A DNA stretch of 53,785 bases from Streptomyces mangrovi (GCF_900114215.1 NZ_FOSG01000029.1:1-53785); one strand, 5' to 3'. Numbered from the stretch's first letter, positions 1 to 8,668 are shown. Numbers and translations are program-made. Notes: a model not told the origin generated them from the letters alone.

Positions 1-547
1 GGAAGATGCCGCCGTAGCCGGCCAGGGCGGTCACGCCCTCCTGGATGCGGGCGCCGGCCCCGTCGTTGAGGGAGACCAGCGGCGCGCCCGCGGCCCGTGC
101 CAGGTCCATGACCTTGTGGACCTTCTGCGCGTGGGCCTCGCCCAGGGCGCCGGCGAAGATCCGGAAGTCGTGGGCGTAGGCGAAGACGGTCCGGCCGTGG
201 ACGGTGCCCCAGCCGGTGACCACCCCGTCGCCGTGCGGTCTGCGGTCCTCCAGGCCGAAGCCGGTGGCGCGGTGCCGGCGCAGCGGCTCGATCTCGGTGA
301 AGGTGCCCTCGTCGAAGAGGACGTCCAGCCGCTCGCGGACGGTGAGCTTGCCCTTGGCGTGCTGCCGGCGGGTGGCGTCCGGATCGGGGCCCCGGCCCAC
401 CTCCTCCTTGAGCCGGAGCAGTTCCGCGGTGGCCCGGCGCAGATCGGGGCCGGGTTCCGCCACCCGGTCCGGCGCCCGGTCCAGGTCCTGGTCCGGGGCG
501 GTCCGCGGTGCCGGTGCACTCGTCGTGATGTCGTCGAGGATCGTCAT
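1..547 (-). CDS. acyl-CoA carboxylase beta subunit, N-terminal part (cut by window edge)
   Basis: Carboxyltransferase (beta) subunit of an acetyl/propionyl-CoA carboxylase, which makes malonyl- or methylmalonyl-CoA. About 182 residues are present, starting at the ATG at 547. Family landmarks are the KGKLTVRERLD stretch, the GDGVVTGWGTV stretch and GARIQEGV near the CoA-binding region. Reading stops at GYGGIF because the window ends, not because of a stop codon. The gene is divergent to nothing inside the window; SARP lies about 100 bp upstream on the same strand. In aromatic polyketide clusters such genes raise malonyl-CoA supply. The biotinylated alpha subunit is not in the window. It may be a separate copy from, or the same gene as, the fragment at the right end. 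Confidence 0.9.
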   Translation of the reverse strand, partial: MTILDDITTSAPAPRTAPDQDLDRAPDRVAEPGPDLRRATAELLRLKEEVGRGPDPDATRRQHAKGKLTVRERLDVLFDEGTFTEIEPLRRHRATGFGLEDRRPHGDGVVTGWGTVHGRTVFAYAHDFRIFAGALGEAHAQKVHKVMDLARAAGAPLVSLNDGAGARIQEGVTALAGYGGIF

Positions 548-647
548 CGGGCGAACGTAGGAACGCCGCCTAGAGGTCGGCTGGAGCAGCCGCCGGGCCT
601 CTCCCGCGCCCGTCCCGCGCCGGCCGGCAGGCACCGGCCGGCGCCGG

Positions 648-1442
648 TCAGCGCACCGCGTGCGCCGTGGCGTCCAGCTGCGGGTCGCCGGAGAGCACCG
701 CGTGGTGCAGCCGCTGGAGCTTCGGCGAGGGCTCCATGCCCAGCTCCTCGATGAGCGTGTTGCGCAGCCGCTGGTAGGCCTCCAGGGCCCGCCAGGAGTT
801 TCCGGAGCGGTGCAGGGCCACCATCAGCTGGGCGCAGAAGTTCTCGTGCATGGGGTGACGGGCCGCCAGTACCCGCAGTTCGGGTACGAGTTCGGTGTGC
901 CGGCCCAGCCGCAGGTCGGCGTCGACGCGGCGCTCCAGTGCCGCCATCCGGTCCTCGTCCATGCGCAGGACCTCCAGCTCCAGGACACTGCCGACCCTCA
1001 CGTCCACCAGTGCGGGGCCGTGCCACATCTTCAGCGCGCGGCCCAGCATCTCGGAGGCCTTGCGGTCGTCGCCGGCGTCGTGGGCGGCCCGGCCGGACGC
1101 GGCGAGCTGCTCGAACTCCTGGACGTCCACCTGGCCGGGCTGTACCTGGAGCAGATAGCCGCCGTGCTGGGTGATCAGCACGTCCTTGGCCTCCCGCGCC
1201 GGATCGCCCTCCAGCGCCACCGCGATCCTGCGGCGCAGCTGGAGTATGTAGGTCTGCAGGGTGGTGGCGGCGCTGCGCGGGACGTTCTCGCCCCAGATCT
1301 CCTCCATCAGGGTCGGCACGGTCACCACGTGGTCGGCCTGGAGGGCGAGCAGTGCGAGGATCTGCCTCGGCTTGGCGGCGCTCGGGACCACAGACACTCC
1401 CCGCTCCACCGCCGCGAGCGGACCCAGAACCTTGATCTCCAT
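648..1442 (-). CDS. SARP-family transcriptional activator
   Basis: 264-residue small SARP (Streptomyces antibiotic regulatory protein), the usual pathway-specific activator of polyketide clusters. An N-terminal OmpR-like winged helix spans about residues 1-95 (start MEIKVLGPL, then PSAAKPRQILALLAL, typical of the family). It is followed by a bacterial transcriptional activation domain from about 100 to 245 (WHGPALVDV, AYQRLRNTLIEELGMEPSPKLQ). I chose the ATG at 1442 because GGGGAG precedes it and the protein begins exactly at the conserved domain; an upstream extension to 1541 would add unrelated residues. It is divergent from the peptide/YcaO unit and probably activates it and the biosynthetic operons. 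Confidence 0.93.
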   Translation of the reverse strand: MEIKVLGPLAAVERGVSVVPSAAKPRQILALLALQADHVVTVPTLMEEIWGENVPRSAATTLQTYILQLRRRIAVALEGDPAREAKDVLITQHGGYLLQVQPGQVDVQEFEQLAASGRAAHDAGDDRKASEMLGRALKMWHGPALVDVRVGSVLELEVLRMDEDRMAALERRVDADLRLGRHTELVPELRVLAARHPMHENFCAQLMVALHRSGNSWRALEAYQRLRNTLIEELGMEPSPKLQRLHHAVLSGDPQLDATAHAVR

Positions 1443-1681
1443 GGTGTGCTCTCCCCTTGTCGAGCTCAATCCGCCGGCAGTCCGCCTGACGGTTCCTCTC
1501 GGAGCATTGAGTGAGGCTCGCACGGTGCGGGAGCGGCGCACAGTGAGGCGCTCATGAGCGGGGTCGTGAAAATCTCATGGGTCGGTGGTGAACGCCGCAC
1601 TGGGCTCCCCGGCGGCAGGGATCACACAATCATCACGATTGATTCGAACGCTCGGCCGTCCGACTCACAGGGGGTCTTCAC
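1443..1681. promoter_or_regulatory. divergent SARP / precursor-peptide control region
   Basis: This 239-bp spacer separates the SARP gene from the oppositely transcribed peptide gene, so it must hold both promoters. It contains two copies of AGTGAGGC (1510-1517 and 1542-1549), two copies of CTCATG (1551 and 1574), and an inverted repeat CAATC-ATCAC-GATTG (1627-1641). SARPs bind direct heptamer repeats spaced by whole helical turns; the spacings here (32 and 23 bp) are close to that but not exact. These are candidates only; I could not pick a convincing -10/-35 pair. Confidence 0.35.
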
Positions 1682-2050
1682 ATGCGAACCAACACGTCCG
1701 CCACCGCCTCGACGGAGAACACCGGCGCGGAGGACCGGCGCTTCGCCGAACTGGCCGTCCGCACCGGGCTGGAGCCCGGCCTGGAGGCCCGCTACACCGC
1801 CGACCCGGTGGCGGTGCTGTCCGGGTTCGGCCTGCCCGCCGCCGAGGCGCCCCACGGCGGCGTGCCGGACTCCGTGGCGATCCTCGCGGAGCTCGGACTG
1901 TACGCGTCCGAACCGGTCTACGCCGGCGACCCGCTGCTCATCGAGGACCTGGAGCAGCTCGACACCCGCGACGCCGAGCAGCTGGCCTGCTTCGGCTGCA
2001 CCCGCGCGGACGACTTCCGCCTGGAGGTTCCGGGGCCGGTGGGAGCGTGA
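1682..2050 (+). CDS. candidate RiPP (TOMM) precursor peptide with NHLP-like leader
   Basis: 122-residue protein beginning at an ATG preceded by AGGGGG. Its stop overlaps the start of the YcaO gene as GTGA, so the two are translationally coupled. The N-terminal two thirds is acidic and leader-like. The stretch RYTADPVAVLSGFGLP (about 38-52) resembles the DP..AL...G. signature of nitrile-hydratase-like leader peptides (NHLP). The only cysteines are in the C-terminal part, LACFGCTR (C103, C106, T107), followed by a 15-residue tail ending VPGPVGA. YcaO cyclodehydratases convert Cys/Ser/Thr in such cores to azolines. The role is inferred from context and leader type. The core is short and poor in Ser/Thr compared with classical linear azole peptides, so a scaffold or carrier role is also possible. 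Confidence 0.6.
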   Translation: MRTNTSATASTENTGAEDRRFAELAVRTGLEPGLEARYTADPVAVLSGFGLPAAEAPHGGVPDSVAILAELGLYASEPVYAGDPLLIEDLEQLDTRDAEQLACFGCTRADDFRLEVPGPVGA

Positions 2051-4425
2051 GACAACGCGAAGAGGCTGCCGGCGGCGGCCCCTTCGTGGGCTTCCGTCGC
2101 CATCTGCGGGCCGAGGTGGTGCCCGGCGAGGCGGTCTACCTGCTCTCGCCGCGCGGGGTCAGGGCGCTGTACGGCCGGCCCGCCGAGGCACTCGCCCCGC
2201 TGCTGGACGGCACCCGCACGGTGGCCGGGGTGCTGCGCGAGGCGGGCTCCCTGGTCCCTCCGGCGGAGGCCGGCCGGATCATCGGGGAACTGGCACGGGC
2301 CAATCTCGTCGGCTACCGGTCCGCTCCCGGTGAGGGGACCGACGTCTCGGCGGCCGCCTACTGGGAGCTGGCCGGTCTGGACGGCGGCGCCGCGGGCGCG
2401 GCGCTGGCCCGCACCGCCGTACGGCTGGTCACCGTCGGCGGGGTGGACGGCGACCAGGCCCGCGCCGCCTGCGAGGAGTCCGGGCTGAGGGTGCTGGGCC
2501 CGCTCCCCGCGCCCGAGGGGGAGCGGGCCGGGCGGGAGGGCGCCGGTGACGGCGGACTCGGCAGTAACGTTTTCTCGCTGGTGCTCTGCGACGACTACCT
2601 GGCGCCCGGACTGCGGTCCGTGGACGCCTGGCACCGCGAGCGGGGACTGCCCTGGCTGCTGGCCGGCCCCTATGGCCCCGAGCCCTGGGTGGGGCCGGTG
2701 TTCCGGCCGGGCGCGGGGCCCTGCTGGTCCTGCCTGGCGCACCGGATCCGCATCCACCGCCGTTCGGAGGTGCCGCTCCAGCGGGCCATCGGCAGTGATG
2801 CGCCCCTGCCCCGCCCGCCCGCCTCCCTGGCGGCCGGGCGGGGGATGGGTCTGCGGATGGCGGTGCTGGAGGCGGCCAAGTGGCTGGCGGGGGTGCGCAA
2901 CGAGGGCCAGGGCGCCGTCCGCGTCCTGGACACCCTCACCCTGGGCACCGGCCACCACACGGTGCACCGGCGCCCCCAGTGCCCGGAGTGCGGCGACCCG
3001 TCGCTGGTCTCCGGGCTGGTGCGGCGGCCGGTCGCCCTGGCGCCCCGGCCGAAGGCGGCGCGGGGCGGGAGCAACGACCGCGCCCTCACTCCCGAGGAGG
3101 TCCTGAAGCGGTACGGGCATCTGGTGGACCCGGTCACCGGGATCGTGCGCGAGGTCCGTCGGGACGACCGGCTGCCCGAGGGCCTCAACTCCTATGTCTC
3201 GGGCCACAATCTGGCGCTGGACGCGCACACGCTCGCCGACCTCCGCGGCGGGCTGCGCAGTCTCAGCGGCGGCAAGGGCGTCACCGCGCTGGAGGCCGAG
3301 GTCGGCGCCCTGTGCGAGGCGGTGGAGCGCTACAGCGCCACCCGCCAGGGCGACGAGCCCGTGGTGTACGACAGCCTGCGGGGCCTGGGGGAGCAGGCGA
3401 TCCACCCCAACGCGTGCCAGCTCTTCGACGAGCGGCAGTTCCGGGACCGGGAGCGCTGGAACGCCACCGCCTCCCCCTTCCACCAGGTGTGCGCCCCCTT
3501 CGACGCCGACCGCCCGGTGGAGTGGACGCCCGTGTGGTCCCTGACGGCCCGGACCCACCGGCTGCTGCCGACCTCCATGCTGTATTTCGGCCAACGCACC
3601 TCCCCGGACGCGGGCGAGCCCCGCGCCGACTCCAACGGGAACGCGGCCGGCAGCAGTCTGGAGGACGCCGTCGTCCAGGGCTTTCTGGAGCTGGTCGAGC
3701 GCGACGCGGTGGCCCTGTGGTGGTACAACCGCACCCGTCAGCCGGCCGTGGACCTGGACGCCTTCGACGAACCCTGGCTCGCCGGGCTGCGGGAGGTCTA
3801 CGCGCGGATGGGGCGGGATCTGTGGGTCCTGGATCTCACCTCCGACCTGGGCATTCCCGTGATGGCGGCGCTGTCGCGGCGCACGGACAAGCCCGCGCAG
3901 GACATCGTCCTGGGATTCGGCGCCCACTTCGACCCCCGGCTGGCGCTGCGCCGCGCGCTGACGGAGATGGGGCAGCTGGCCGCCTCGGTGGCCCGCGTCG
4001 GCGGGAACGCCGAAGAAGCCGGAGAAGCCGGAGAAGCCGAGAAAGGGGCCGGATATGGTGCCGCGCCCGCCGAACTGGTGGAGTGGTGGACCCGAGCGAC
4101 CATAAGAAACCAGCCATATTTGGCTCCGAGCCAGTCAACGACCCCCCTGGCCCCCCATGACTACGCGCACACCCCTCGTCACGATCTGCACGACGATGTG
4201 GAGGCAGCGCGCTCCCTTCTCGAAGCCCGTGGAACGGAGCTGCTGGTGCTCGATCAGACGCGCCCTGACGTGGGCGTTCCGGTGGTCAGGGTGATCGCCC
4301 CCGGTCTGCGCCACTTCTGGGCGCGTTTCGCGCCGGGCCGCCTGTTCGACATACCGGTGACACTTGGCCGACTCGAGCGGCCGACGGCCTACGAGAACCT
4401 GAATCCGGTCCCGCTGTTCGTCTGA
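2047..4425 (+). CDS. fused E1-like leader-binding / YcaO cyclodehydratase
   Basis: 792-residue TOMM cyclodehydratase that would use ATP to turn Cys/Ser/Thr of a bound precursor into azolines. The first ~340 residues form the ocin-ThiF-like leader-binding module, with zinc cysteines in GPCWSCLAHR (about residue 225) and CPECGD (about 312). The YcaO domain follows, with ALCEAVERYSA (about 415) and SSLEDAVVQGFLELVERDA (about 530) carrying the glutamates and arginine of the ATP site. The C-terminus NPVPLFV resembles the proline-rich tail needed for cyclodehydration. The start is the GTG overlapping the upstream stop. A short patch around 4095-4140 uses ATA and AGA codons and is AT-richer than its surroundings. 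No SagB-type azoline oxidase or dedicated protease is nearby. Confidence 0.88.
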   Translation: MRQREEAAGGGPFVGFRRHLRAEVVPGEAVYLLSPRGVRALYGRPAEALAPLLDGTRTVAGVLREAGSLVPPAEAGRIIGELARANLVGYRSAPGEGTDVSAAAYWELAGLDGGAAGAALARTAVRLVTVGGVDGDQARAACEESGLRVLGPLPAPEGERAGREGAGDGGLGSNVFSLVLCDDYLAPGLRSVDAWHRERGLPWLLAGPYGPEPWVGPVFRPGAGPCWSCLAHRIRIHRRSEVPLQRAIGSDAPLPRPPASLAAGRGMGLRMAVLEAAKWLAGVRNEGQGAVRVLDTLTLGTGHHTVHRRPQCPECGDPSLVSGLVRRPVALAPRPKAARGGSNDRALTPEEVLKRYGHLVDPVTGIVREVRRDDRLPEGLNSYVSGHNLALDAHTLADLRGGLRSLSGGKGVTALEAEVGALCEAVERYSATRQGDEPVVYDSLRGLGEQAIHPNACQLFDERQFRDRERWNATASPFHQVCAPFDADRPVEWTPVWSLTARTHRLLPTSMLYFGQRTSPDAGEPRADSNGNAAGSSLEDAVVQGFLELVERDAVALWWYNRTRQPAVDLDAFDEPWLAGLREVYARMGRDLWVLDLTSDLGIPVMAALSRRTDKPAQDIVLGFGAHFDPRLALRRALTEMGQLAASVARVGGNAEEAGEAGEAEKGAGYGAAPAELVEWWTRATIRNQPYLAPSQSTTPLAPHDYAHTPRHDLHDDVEAARSLLEARGTELLVLDQTRPDVGVPVVRVIAPGLRHFWARFAPGRLFDIPVTLGRLERPTAYENLNPVPLFV

Positions 4426-4528
4426 TTTCGGACGCTGCTCCTCGCCGGTGGCCAGAGTCAGCCGATGGCCAATACGATGCGGTCAACTCGTGGTTCAACG
4501 TCATGGCTTCTGACCGAGGAGCAGCCAG

Positions 4529-5794
4529 GTGCACGACACCCCGGACAGCGTCTCCTCCCTCCGGGCTCCCGCTCAAGCGGGGGCCCGGAGCACGTCTCCC
4601 CTGCGGTCGCAGACGCGCCACCGCGAACTGCTCGCGCCGAAGCTGGCCAGGACGATCACGGTCGCCACCCTGCTGTACTACTCGGGGATCTCGCTGCTCA
4701 ACGTCCTGCGCAGCGGCGCCGAGCGGAGCCAGGTGCTGCTGTGCCTGGGGTGTGTGGCCGCGGTCTTCGTCTTCCAGTTCCTCCACATATCCCCCCGCGC
4801 GCAGCGCTGGTCTCCGCGCCGCCGCTGCGCGACCCTGCTGGCGCAGGCCGTGCTGACCTATCTGCCGTTCCTCTTCTTCGGCCTGAACTGGGGGAGCATG
4901 GCCGGCCCGCTGGCCGGTTCGCTGCTGCTCCTGCTCCCCGGCAGGGTGGCCTGGCCCTCCTACGGCGTGATCGCGGGCACCATGCTGGCCATGACCGTCT
5001 CGGCCGGTCTGGACTGGGTGACGGTCGTCTATCTGACGACCTCGACCATGATGGCGGGACTGATCCTCTACGGGACGGCGAGGCTGAGCGATCTGGTGGC
5101 CGAGGTGCAGGCGTCGCGGGCGGAGATGGCCCGGATGGCGGTCACCGAGGAACGCCTGCGGTTCGCCCGCGACCTGCACGACCTGCTGGGATACAGCCTG
5201 TCCGCCATCACGCTCAAGAGCGAGCTGACGTACCGCCTGGTGCACTCCCGGCCCGACCGGGCGCGTGAGGAGATCGCCTCCGTCCTGGAGGTGTCCCGGC
5301 AGGCGCTGTCGGACGTACGGCTGGTCGCCAGCGGCTACCGCGACATGTCGCTGGCGGCGGAGGCGGAGTCGGCCGCCGCCATCCTGGCGACGGCCGACAT
5401 CCGCGCGCGGACGGACGTCTCCTGCGGCCGGCTGCACCCGGTCACCGACACCGTGCTCGCGACCGCGCTGCGGGAGGGCGTCACCAACATCCTCCGTCAC
5501 AGCAAGGCCCAGACCTGCGTGGTATCGGTCGAGTCGAAGGGAGAGACCGTCGTGCTCAGCCTGGTGAACGACGGGGTGGCCGGGCAGCGTCCGGACCGCT
5601 CCGCGCACAGCGGCAGCGGCCTGGGCAACCTCCGCGACCGGCTCGCGGCGATCGGCGGCCGGGTCGAGGCGGGCGTACGCGAGGACGGCCGGTTCCACCT
5701 CGTCGCACAGGCCCCCGCGCATCCCGCGGCGGCGGCGCATCCGCCGGAGGCCGGGAGGCTGGGCACGGCGAACGCCGCGAGATCCGCGGCCTGA
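4529..5794 (+). CDS. two-component sensor histidine kinase, DesK/NarX type
   Basis: 421-residue kinase starting at GTG after GAGGAG. About five hydrophobic segments lie between residues 45 and 190. A HisKA_3 dimerisation helix carries the phospho-accepting histidine in FARDLHDLLGYSLSAI, and the ATPase domain shows REGVTNILRHSKA (N box) and GSGLGNLRDRL (G box). The C-terminal ~25 residues are Ala/Pro-rich. It is followed 49 bp later by its response regulator. It could report membrane or metabolite status to the cluster; the signal is unknown. Confidence 0.93.
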   Translation: MHDTPDSVSSLRAPAQAGARSTSPLRSQTRHRELLAPKLARTITVATLLYYSGISLLNVLRSGAERSQVLLCLGCVAAVFVFQFLHISPRAQRWSPRRRCATLLAQAVLTYLPFLFFGLNWGSMAGPLAGSLLLLLPGRVAWPSYGVIAGTMLAMTVSAGLDWVTVVYLTTSTMMAGLILYGTARLSDLVAEVQASRAEMARMAVTEERLRFARDLHDLLGYSLSAITLKSELTYRLVHSRPDRAREEIASVLEVSRQALSDVRLVASGYRDMSLAAEAESAAAILATADIRARTDVSCGRLHPVTDTVLATALREGVTNILRHSKAQTCVVSVESKGETVVLSLVNDGVAGQRPDRSAHSGSGLGNLRDRLAAIGGRVEAGVREDGRFHLVAQAPAHPAAAAHPPEAGRLGTANAARSAA

Positions 5795-5843
5795 CACAAG
5801 CGTCCGGTCCGGGAGCCGGGCGCCATCCTGGTCTGGGGGGCCA

Positions 5844-6458
5844 ATGCTGGCGGTGAAGATCCTGCTCGCCGAGGACGTGCACATGATCAGGGGAGCACTG
5901 GTCGCCCTGCTGGAGCTGGAGCCCGACTTCAGCGTCGTGGCCGCCGTCGACCGGGGGGACCTCGTCGTGGAGCGGGCGCTGGCGACCCGGCCCGACGTGG
6001 CCGTACTGGACGTCGACCTCCCCGGTGTCGACGGCCTCACGGCGGCGGCCGAGCTGCACGAGCGGCTTCCCGACTGCCGGACCCTGATCCTCACCAGCCT
6101 GGGCCGTCCGGGCACCCTGCGCCGGGCCCTGGCCGCGCACGTCACCGGGTTCCTGCTGAAGGACGCGCCCTCCGACCGGCTCGCCCACGCCGTGCGCTCC
6201 GTGGCCCAGGGCCAGCGGGTCATCGACCCGCAGCTGGCCCTGTCCGCCTGGGACTGCCCGGACAACCCCCTCTCCCCCAGGGAGCTGGAGGTGCTGCGGC
6301 TGGCCGCGCAGGGCGCCGACGCCGCCGAGATCGCCGGCACCCTCTACCTGTCCAAGGGGACCGTCCGCAACTACCTGACGACCATCGTCGCCAAGCTCAA
6401 CGCCCGCAACCGCATCGACGCCGTGCGGATCGCCGAGGAGGCCGGCTGGATCCCCTGA
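5844..6458 (+). CDS. NarL/LuxR-type response regulator
   Basis: 204-residue regulator paired with the upstream kinase. The receiver domain occupies residues 1-~120, with the acidic pair in LLAEDVHM, the phospho-Asp in VAVLDVDLPGVDG and the conserved Lys in FLLKDAPS. A GerE/LuxR helix-turn-helix follows (LSPRELEVLRLAAQG, LSKGTVRNYLTTI). The ATG at 5844 has a G-rich ribosome site (GGGGGG) just upstream. The gene ends facing the PPTase gene, so it closes the left plus-strand block. Its targets are not visible; the YcaO unit and kinase operon are plausible. Confidence 0.93.
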   Translation: MLAVKILLAEDVHMIRGALVALLELEPDFSVVAAVDRGDLVVERALATRPDVAVLDVDLPGVDGLTAAAELHERLPDCRTLILTSLGRPGTLRRALAAHVTGFLLKDAPSDRLAHAVRSVAQGQRVIDPQLALSAWDCPDNPLSPRELEVLRLAAQGADAAEIAGTLYLSKGTVRNYLTTIVAKLNARNRIDAVRIAEEAGWIP

Positions 6459-6489
6459 GCCGCGTGCCCCGGGTGCCCCGCGGGGCCGC

Positions 6490-7425
6490 TCACGGGGCCG
6501 CTCGCGGGTCCGCCTCGAAGGCGGTCGGCGGGGCCGCCGCGCCGAGCAGCGCGTCGAGGAGGCCGGCGTCCAGGGCGGTGCGCACCGACAGGTCGGAGGT
6601 CTCGCCGAACCCGGAGTCGTACACGGCGGTGCCGACGACGTACCCCCCGCCCGGGTCCCCGTCCTGCCCGCCGTCCGGATCCCCGCCCGGATCCCCGCCC
6701 AGCACTCCGGTGCCGAACGCCCACTCGCCGCCGTCCGCCGGGGTGCCGTCGGGCCGCACCAGCCGGATCCGGTCCGCGCCCAGGTCGAAGCCGAACTCGG
6801 TGAACCGGAAGCGCAGCCCCTGGCCGAGCGCCTTGCTGTACGCCTCCTTCAGGGTCCACAACCGCACCAGCGTGGCGTTGCGCTCACCCGCCTCCCCCTC
6901 GTCCAGCCGGGCCAGCTCGTACGGGGTGCAGCCCTGGGACTCCGAGCCGGTGCCGGCCATCCGGCGGTCCGCCGACTCGACGTCCACCCCGATCCGGCCT
7001 CTGCGGGTGATCCCGGCCACCAGCGTCCGGCGGGTGTGGCTCAGGCTGATGTCGATCTGGTCGCAGCCGCGCACATACGGCCGCCCGCCGGGCTGGTACG
7101 CCAGGTCCACCTGCTCCGGAACCGTGTCGATCGCCGCGGCGATCACGTGCCGCAGCAGCAGCCGGGAAGCGGAGAAACGTTCCTTCATGAGGGGCTGCGA
7201 CATGGCCTCGTAGCGGTGCCAGTCCCGGCCCAGCATCCGGCGCAGCGCCGCCTCCCCGCCCGGCAGGCGCCAGTCGGGCAGACGCCCGGCCACCACCGCG
7301 GTCCCCCGGTGCGCCAGCTCCCCCCGGACCCGGTCCCAGGGGCCGTGGGGGCCCGCGACCTCCAGAAGGCCCGGCCCCCCTCCCCCGTGCTCACCGCTTC
7401 CCGCGGCCCGTGCGGAAGGCGCCAC
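6490..7425 (-). CDS. 4'-phosphopantetheinyl transferase (Sfp type)
   Basis: 311-residue PPTase that loads phosphopantetheine on carrier proteins, here most likely the ACP of the neighbouring didomain protein and the PCP at 22427. Family motifs are SLSHTRRTLVAGI, GVDVESADRR (magnesium-binding acidic residues) and WTLKEAYSKALGQGL. GTG at 7425 starts one base after the stop of the ACP-AT gene, so the two are coupled. The N-terminal ~70 residues before the conserved part are long and Gly-rich. A low-complexity GDPGGDPDGGQDGDPGG segment near residue 270 is an insertion of the sort seen in actinomycete Sfp enzymes. Confidence 0.92.
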   Translation of the reverse strand: MAPSARAAGSGEHGGGGPGLLEVAGPHGPWDRVRGELAHRGTAVVAGRLPDWRLPGGEAALRRMLGRDWHRYEAMSQPLMKERFSASRLLLRHVIAAAIDTVPEQVDLAYQPGGRPYVRGCDQIDISLSHTRRTLVAGITRRGRIGVDVESADRRMAGTGSESQGCTPYELARLDEGEAGERNATLVRLWTLKEAYSKALGQGLRFRFTEFGFDLGADRIRLVRPDGTPADGGEWAFGTGVLGGDPGGDPDGGQDGDPGGGYVVGTAVYDSGFGETSDLSVRTALDAGLLDALLGAAAPPTAFEADPRAAP

Positions 7426-7426
7426 C

Positions 7427-8668
7427 TCAGCCCTCCGCCAGAGACAGGGAGAGCGGGCCGGCGTCCAGCTCGGACAGCACTCCGGCGAGGTCCACCGCGT
7501 TGCTCTCCGGCCCCCGGCACATGGCCAGGCAGACCGGCCCCCGGCTGCCGCCCATGCGGCGCACGAAGGGGGTGAGGACCGCCTTGGGGCCGATCTCGAC
7601 GACATGGGTCGGGGCCTGCTGGGCGAGCAGCTGCCGGGCCGCGTCGGCGAACCGCACCGTGGAGGTGATCTGGAGGGACCAGTAGGGGGAGTAGAGCGGC
7701 TCGCCCGTGTAGCCGCCCCGCACCGTGGAGTAGAACGGCACCCTCGGCGCGCCGCCGGGCAGCCTCCGGGCCACCTGCTCGAAGCGCGGCAGGACCGGCG
7801 CCATCAGCGGGGAGTGGAAGGCGTGCGTGACCTTCAGCGGGGTGGCGGCGATGCCGCGTGCGGCCAGCTTCTCCTGGATCCGCTCCAGACCGGCGATCTC
7901 CCCGGACAGCACGGTGGCCTTCGCCGCGTTGACCGCCCCGATGCTCACGCCGGGCTCGCAGGACAGCAGCTCGGCGGCCTCGTAGGCGGGGGCGCAGGTG
8001 GCCGTCATCCCGCCGCCGGAGGGCAGGTACTGCATGAACGCCCCTCTTAAGGAGACCAGTTGGGCCGCCGACTCCAGTGTCAGCGCCCCGGCGACGGTGG
8101 CGGCGGCGAACTCCCCGATGCCGTGGCCCAGCACCGCCACCGGGCACACCCCCGACTCCTCCAGCGTGCGGGCCAGGGCGTACTCGACGGCGAACAGGGC
8201 GGGCTGGGCGAACGCCGTCTGGTGGATCCGCGCGTCCCCGCTGAGGATCAGGTCGACGACCGACAGGCCGGTGTAGGGCAGCAGCGCGTCGGCCGCCGCG
8301 TCCAGATGCGCGCGGTACCCCGTGGAGTGCAGGTACAGGCCGGCGGTCATACCGGGATGCTGGGAGCCCTGCCCGGTGAAGACGAACGCCGCGCGCACCC
8401 GGCCGTCCCCGCCGGGCCGGGGGTCCCGCAGCGCCAGATACCGCGCCAGGGCGCGCACGGTCGGGTACGCCCAGACGTCGGTGGGGTCGATCAGCGGGCC
8501 GTACTTCTCCTCGATGTCGCCGTAGAGGCTGAGCGCGGCCACGGAGTCCAGGCCGTGCTCGGCGAACGACACGGCCTCCTCCACCGGCCGGCCGAGGTAG
8601 TGGGCCAGGCGTTCCGTCAGCCAGTCGGCGTACGCCTGCTCGCGCACCCGGCGGGGGGGTACGGACAT
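7427..8668 (-). CDS. ACP-acyltransferase didomain; AT nucleophile replaced
   Basis: 413 residues. An N-terminal acyl carrier domain (about 1-80) has the phosphopantetheine serine at S42 in EHGLDSVAAL. It is joined to a malonyl-CoA:ACP acyltransferase fold (about 92-390) with FTGQGSQHPGM and THAFHSPLM. The motif that should read GHSxGE reads GHGIGE, so residue 183 is Gly where the acyl-enzyme serine belongs. Unless another residue takes over, the AT domain cannot form the usual acyl-enzyme. A TTA leucine codon at 8048-8050 (complement), followed by a rare AGA, suggests bldA-dependent translation. The start at 8668 follows AAGGAG. The next gene upstream is the acyl-CoA dehydrogenase-like gene, so the ACP probably carries the acyl chain those enzymes act on. 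Confidence 0.88.
   Translation of the reverse strand: MSVPPRRVREQAYADWLTERLAHYLGRPVEEAVSFAEHGLDSVAALSLYGDIEEKYGPLIDPTDVWAYPTVRALARYLALRDPRPGGDGRVRAAFVFTGQGSQHPGMTAGLYLHSTGYRAHLDAAADALLPYTGLSVVDLILSGDARIHQTAFAQPALFAVEYALARTLEESGVCPVAVLGHGIGEFAAATVAGALTLESAAQLVSLRGAFMQYLPSGGGMTATCAPAYEAAELLSCEPGVSIGAVNAAKATVLSGEIAGLERIQEKLAARGIAATPLKVTHAFHSPLMAPVLPRFEQVARRLPGGAPRVPFYSTVRGGYTGEPLYSPYWSLQITSTVRFADAARQLLAQQAPTHVVEIGPKAVLTPFVRRMGGSRGPVCLAMCRGPESNAVDLAGVLSELDAGPLSLSLAEG

Noticed and set aside
1918..3927. 669-residue minus-strand frame opposite the YcaO gene
   Set aside because: It is an antisense shadow of a GC-rich gene: Pro/Gly/Arg/His-rich, no ribosome site, no motif.
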